Assembly: GCA_018262385.1 (NCBI GenBank)
Contig: JAGSPQ010000095.1
Coordinates: 1-8,487 of the forward strand
Direction: 5' to 3'
Origin: Myxococcaceae bacterium
Lineage (GTDB): Bacteria > Myxococcota > Myxococcia > Myxococcales > Myxococcaceae
Length of the DNA: 8,487 bases
In this document: positions 5,999 through 8,487 of the stretch, one piece after another
How the letters are laid out: each line of letters starts with the position of its first letter
Numbering within the stretch: the first letter of the stretch is position 1
Made by a program: the position numbers and the translations under genes
The notes under the pieces: model-generated
Told to the model about the DNA's origin: nothing
Seen by the model: the letters and a program-made list of their open reading frames with translations, nothing else
Database searches by the model: none

Positions 5999-8338
5999 AT
6001 GGCCAGGCGCAGCAATTGGATGTGGATGGCGGGTCTGCTCGCCACCAGCGCATGGGCGCAGGGTGGCCGCGCGAGCGTCAGCGAGCTGTCCTCCCAGGTC
6101 GACGAGGTCGCCAAGCAGGTCAAGAACGCTTCCGACAACCTGCGGCTGGTCGAGCGGCAGTACAGCCAGGTCGACGAGCCCACCGACGATGCGGCGCGCA
6201 ACCAGCGCTTCTCGGACGGAGAGATCAACTACCTGCTGGGCGACTACTCCAACGCCGCAGTCCTCTTCTACGACCTGATCGCCAGCAAGGACTTCCAGGC
6301 CACCCCGCGCTACGCCGACGCGCTGTTCTACCTGTCGGACTCGCTCTACCAGCAGAAGAACTACCTCGGCGCCCGGCTCTACCTGCGCCAGTTGCTGGCG
6401 CTGCGAAAGGGCCACTACAAAGAAGCGCTCGCCCGCTACCTCGAGATCGCCGGCCGCCTCAACGAGTTCACCGGCATCGACGAGTACATCAACCAGGCCC
6501 GCGGCCTGAGCGGCGGCGAGCTGCCCCCCGAGCTGACCTACGTCTACGCGAAGTGGCTCTTCCGCCGCGAGGATCTGTCGCTCGAGCAGCGGCTGCCGCG
6601 CGCGCAGGGCGCCTTCGCCGGGCTGGTACAGACCGAGGGCGGCCCCTTCCGGCTGCAGTCGGCGTTCTTCATCGGCGTCGGCTACGTGAAGCTGAAGAAC
6701 TTCGAGAAGGCAATCGAGCAGTTCAAGTGGGTCGCTTCCCAGCCGGCGCGCGACGCGAAGGACAACGCGGTGCGCGAGCTGGCCAACCTCTCGCTCGGCC
6801 GGGTGCTGTTCGAGGTCGGCAAGTTCGACGAGGCGATCGATCGCTACCAGGAAGTCGCGCGAGAGAGCGACAACTTCCCCGACTCGCTCTACGAGACCGC
6901 CTGGGCCTACGTGCGCAAGGGGGACTTCCAGCGGGCGAAGAACGCCACCGAGGTGCTGCTGCTGGTCGCCGAGGACTCGGTGCTCGCCCCCGAGGCGCGC
7001 ATCCTCCAGGGCACCTTGCTGCTGAAGCTGCAGAAGTACGAGGAAGCGACCGAGACGTACATCTCGGTGATCAACGCCTACGCCCCGGTGCGGGACGAGA
7101 TCGACGCGCTGCTGACGGTGAACAAGGATCCGGTTCGCTACTTCGACGATCTGCTCGCGCGCAACGACAAGACGCTCGACGTCACCTCGCTGCTGCCGCC
7201 GGTCGCGCTCAAGTGGGCGACCACCCGCCGCGAGGTCGCCGAGGCGGTGCAGATCATCAACGCCCTCGAGTCCGGCCGCCGCGGCGTCACCGAAGGGCAG
7301 GACATCGCCGCGCGAATCCTCAAGGCGCTCGACGAGCGCGGCCTCGAGTCGTTTCCGGTGATGCAGGAGGGCTACACCCGCGCCGACTCGGTCGAGAGCT
7401 CGATCGTCCGCGCGGAAGAGAACCTGACCCGCATCGAGGGCTACCTCGTCGGCACCCACCTCACCGCCGAGCAGAAGAGCCAGATCGACCAGGCCCGCGC
7501 GGAAGCCAAGGGCCTGCAGGAACGGATCTCCACCCTCCCCACCACCCCCACCGAGGTCCAGGCCCGCAAGGACAAGATCCGCGCGAAGATCAACGAGGTC
7601 GATCAGACCGCGTTCCGCCTCGGGGTCGACATCCAGTCCCAGTACGCCCAGCTGGCGGCGATCTCGAAGTACGTCGACGACACCCGGCAGCAGCGCAAGA
7701 ACTCCCCGGAAGACGAGAAGGCGTTCCTCGAGAAGGTGAACTTCGAGCGCAAGGCCCTCGACGCCGTCCAGGCCGACCTCGACAAGGCCCGCCAGCAGCT
7801 GGCCGACGAGAAGAACAACGCCGAGAACGCGGTCGGAGGAGACGAAACCCTCAAGCGCGAGTTCGAGCTGGCGCTGAAGCGGCAGCGCGAGACCTATGAG
7901 CAGGTGCGCGGCCTGCTGCCGGCCGACGCGGCCCAGGTGATGCTGCGCGCCGACGTGGTGCGGGCCGATGCCCAGGGGATCAAGGAGCGGATCGTGATCG
8001 CGAAGAAGACGCTGCGCGATCGGGTGGTGCGCCGCGCCGAGAAGCTGCGCGAGCAGGTGCTCGCCGAGCAGGCCCAGCTGGAAGGCTACGGGCGCGAAGT
8101 GGGTGGAATCAGCGCCGACGCCCGCGACCTGGTCGGGCGGATCGCGTTCGACAGCTTCAAGCGGGTCCGCCAGAGCTTCTACGACCTGGTGCTCAAGGCG
8201 GACGTCGGCGTGGTCGACGTGGCCTTCACCCGCAAGCAGGACAAGACGGCGCAGATCCAGAAGCTCTCTGCGCAGAAGGATCGCGAGCTGCGGCAGCTGG
8301 ACGACGAGTTCAAAGAAGTCCTCAAGGACGTGGAGTGA
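5999..8338 (+). CDS. Exported TPR and coiled-coil scaffold protein
   Basis: A 779-residue periplasmic protein. ATG at 5999 is the only plausible start and gives a signal peptide (ARR n-region, core WMAGLLATSA, AWA cleavage after residue 20 before QGG). A short coiled coil at 27-58 leads into TPR-type helix pairs at about 72-95, 105-131, 220-246, 262-288, 296-322 and 333-359; the clearest are GVGYVKLKNFEKAIEQF and GRVLFEVGKFDEAIDRYQEV. Residues 360-455 are helical without a motif I recognise. From 462 to the end the chain is largely charged coiled coil (462-540, 575-640, 655-700, 745-775), broken near 541-560 and 701-740. TPRs bind proteins and the long helical tail could span periplasm or form a fibre. 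M. xanthus gliding machines contain exported TPR proteins (GltD, GltE), so a role in MglA-dependent motility is plausible, but orthology is not shown. Its stop overlaps the next start (TGATG). Confidence 0.93.
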   Translation: MARRSNWMWMAGLLATSAWAQGGRASVSELSSQVDEVAKQVKNASDNLRLVERQYSQVDEPTDDAARNQRFSDGEINYLLGDYSNAAVLFYDLIASKDFQATPRYADALFYLSDSLYQQKNYLGARLYLRQLLALRKGHYKEALARYLEIAGRLNEFTGIDEYINQARGLSGGELPPELTYVYAKWLFRREDLSLEQRLPRAQGAFAGLVQTEGGPFRLQSAFFIGVGYVKLKNFEKAIEQFKWVASQPARDAKDNAVRELANLSLGRVLFEVGKFDEAIDRYQEVARESDNFPDSLYETAWAYVRKGDFQRAKNATEVLLLVAEDSVLAPEARILQGTLLLKLQKYEEATETYISVINAYAPVRDEIDALLTVNKDPVRYFDDLLARNDKTLDVTSLLPPVALKWATTRREVAEAVQIINALESGRRGVTEGQDIAARILKALDERGLESFPVMQEGYTRADSVESSIVRAEENLTRIEGYLVGTHLTAEQKSQIDQARAEAKGLQERISTLPTTPTEVQARKDKIRAKINEVDQTAFRLGVDIQSQYAQLAAISKYVDDTRQQRKNSPEDEKAFLEKVNFERKALDAVQADLDKARQQLADEKNNAENAVGGDETLKREFELALKRQRETYEQVRGLLPADAAQVMLRADVVRADAQGIKERIVIAKKTLRDRVVRRAEKLREQVLAEQAQLEGYGREVGGISADARDLVGRIAFDSFKRVRQSFYDLVLKADVGVVDVAFTRKQDKTAQIQKLSAQKDRELRQLDDEFKEVLKDVE

Positions 8339-8487
8339 TGGCCCGCCTGCTCGCGACTTCGGTGGTCGTGTGCTCGCTGCTTGCGCTCGCGCAGGGAGCC
8401 CGGCCCGCGGCCGCCGCGCCCGCCAAGGCCGCCGCCGCGACGCCGAAGAAAGACGACAAGAAGAAGGCGGACGCCGGGGCCCCCGAA
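8338..8487 (+). CDS. Exported Ala/Lys-rich protein, N-terminal fragment (3' end outside window)
   Basis: ATG at 8338 shares its A with the TGA of the TPR gene, and 50 codons run open to the window edge. Residues 1-18 are a signal peptide (MARLLAT, then VVVCSLLALA) cleaved before QG. The Cys at 12 is preceded by VVV, which is not a lipobox. The visible mature part is a low-complexity Ala/Pro/Lys/Asp linker (KKDDKKKAD), as found in myxobacterial periplasmic or outer-membrane proteins before a folded domain. The folded domain lies outside, so no function can be given. Overlap and the shared signal-peptide style make it the fifth gene of the mglBA operon. Confidence 0.85.
   Translation, partial: MARLLATSVVVCSLLALAQGARPAAAAPAKAAAATPKKDDKKKADAGAPE

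Noticed and set aside
5210..7459. 749-codon open frame antisense to the TPR and 242-residue genes
   Set aside because: It lies opposite two well-supported genes; long antisense frames are expected where third positions are almost always G or C. Its translation shows no coherent domain or signal.
8338..8397. Lipoprotein call for the last partial gene (Cys at residue 12)
   Set aside because: The residues before Cys are VVV, which do not fit a lipobox, and a good A-x-A site follows at residue 18.

Overview
The window comes from a high-GC genome of the Myxococcota, most likely a fruiting or gliding myxobacterium of the Myxococcus/Cystobacter type. The anchor is an unmistakable mglB-mglA pair, the Ras-like polarity switch and its regulator. 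Both proteins are close to the M. xanthus ones as I remember them: MglB has the same 159-residue length and MglA is 197 against about 195. The minus-strand kinase with its HRDVSPSNIF catalytic loop, and the abundance of exported Ala/Pro-rich proteins, fit the same group. There are no RNA genes, mobile elements, CRISPR arrays or terminators that I can support.

Layout. Two operons diverge from a 126-base intergenic region (4008-4133). The left operon, on the minus strand, reads from the centre to the left edge: an outer-membrane-barrel-like protein with three tandem regulatory-like/PEGA-type beta-sandwich repeats (2466-4007), a FecR-domain lipoprotein with a second FecR-like segment and Ig-like C-terminal domains (541-2469), and the N-terminal part of a Ser/Thr protein kinase (cut at base 1). 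The right operon, on the plus strand, reads mglB (4134-4613), mglA (4626-5219), a 242-residue exported coiled-coil/beta protein (5216-5944), a 779-residue exported TPR and coiled-coil protein (5999-8338), and the start of a further exported Ala/Lys-rich protein (8338 to the right edge). Several junctions are start/stop overlaps (GTGA, ATGA, TGATG), so each side is probably one transcription unit.

How it may work together. MglA-GTP recruits motility machinery at the leading pole, and MglB dimers stimulate GTP hydrolysis and keep MglA off the lagging pole; that part is established for M. xanthus. Three exported proteins co-transcribed with a cytoplasmic polarity switch suggest a periplasmic or outer-membrane scaffold that works with MglA-driven gliding or type IV pili. 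This is inference. The facing operon (barrel, FecR lipoprotein, kinase) looks like an envelope sensing or assembly unit. The two units share a small control region holding a perfect TATAAT on the minus strand and a strong 8-bp inverted repeat upstream of mglB.

The most interesting signals beyond the gene content are the inverted repeat, an apparently leaderless TTG start, a cluster of A/T-ending codons inside mglA just before its unusual switch motif, the shift in codon use of mglB, and a Shine-Dalgarno-like site stranded 45 bases ahead of the TPR gene.
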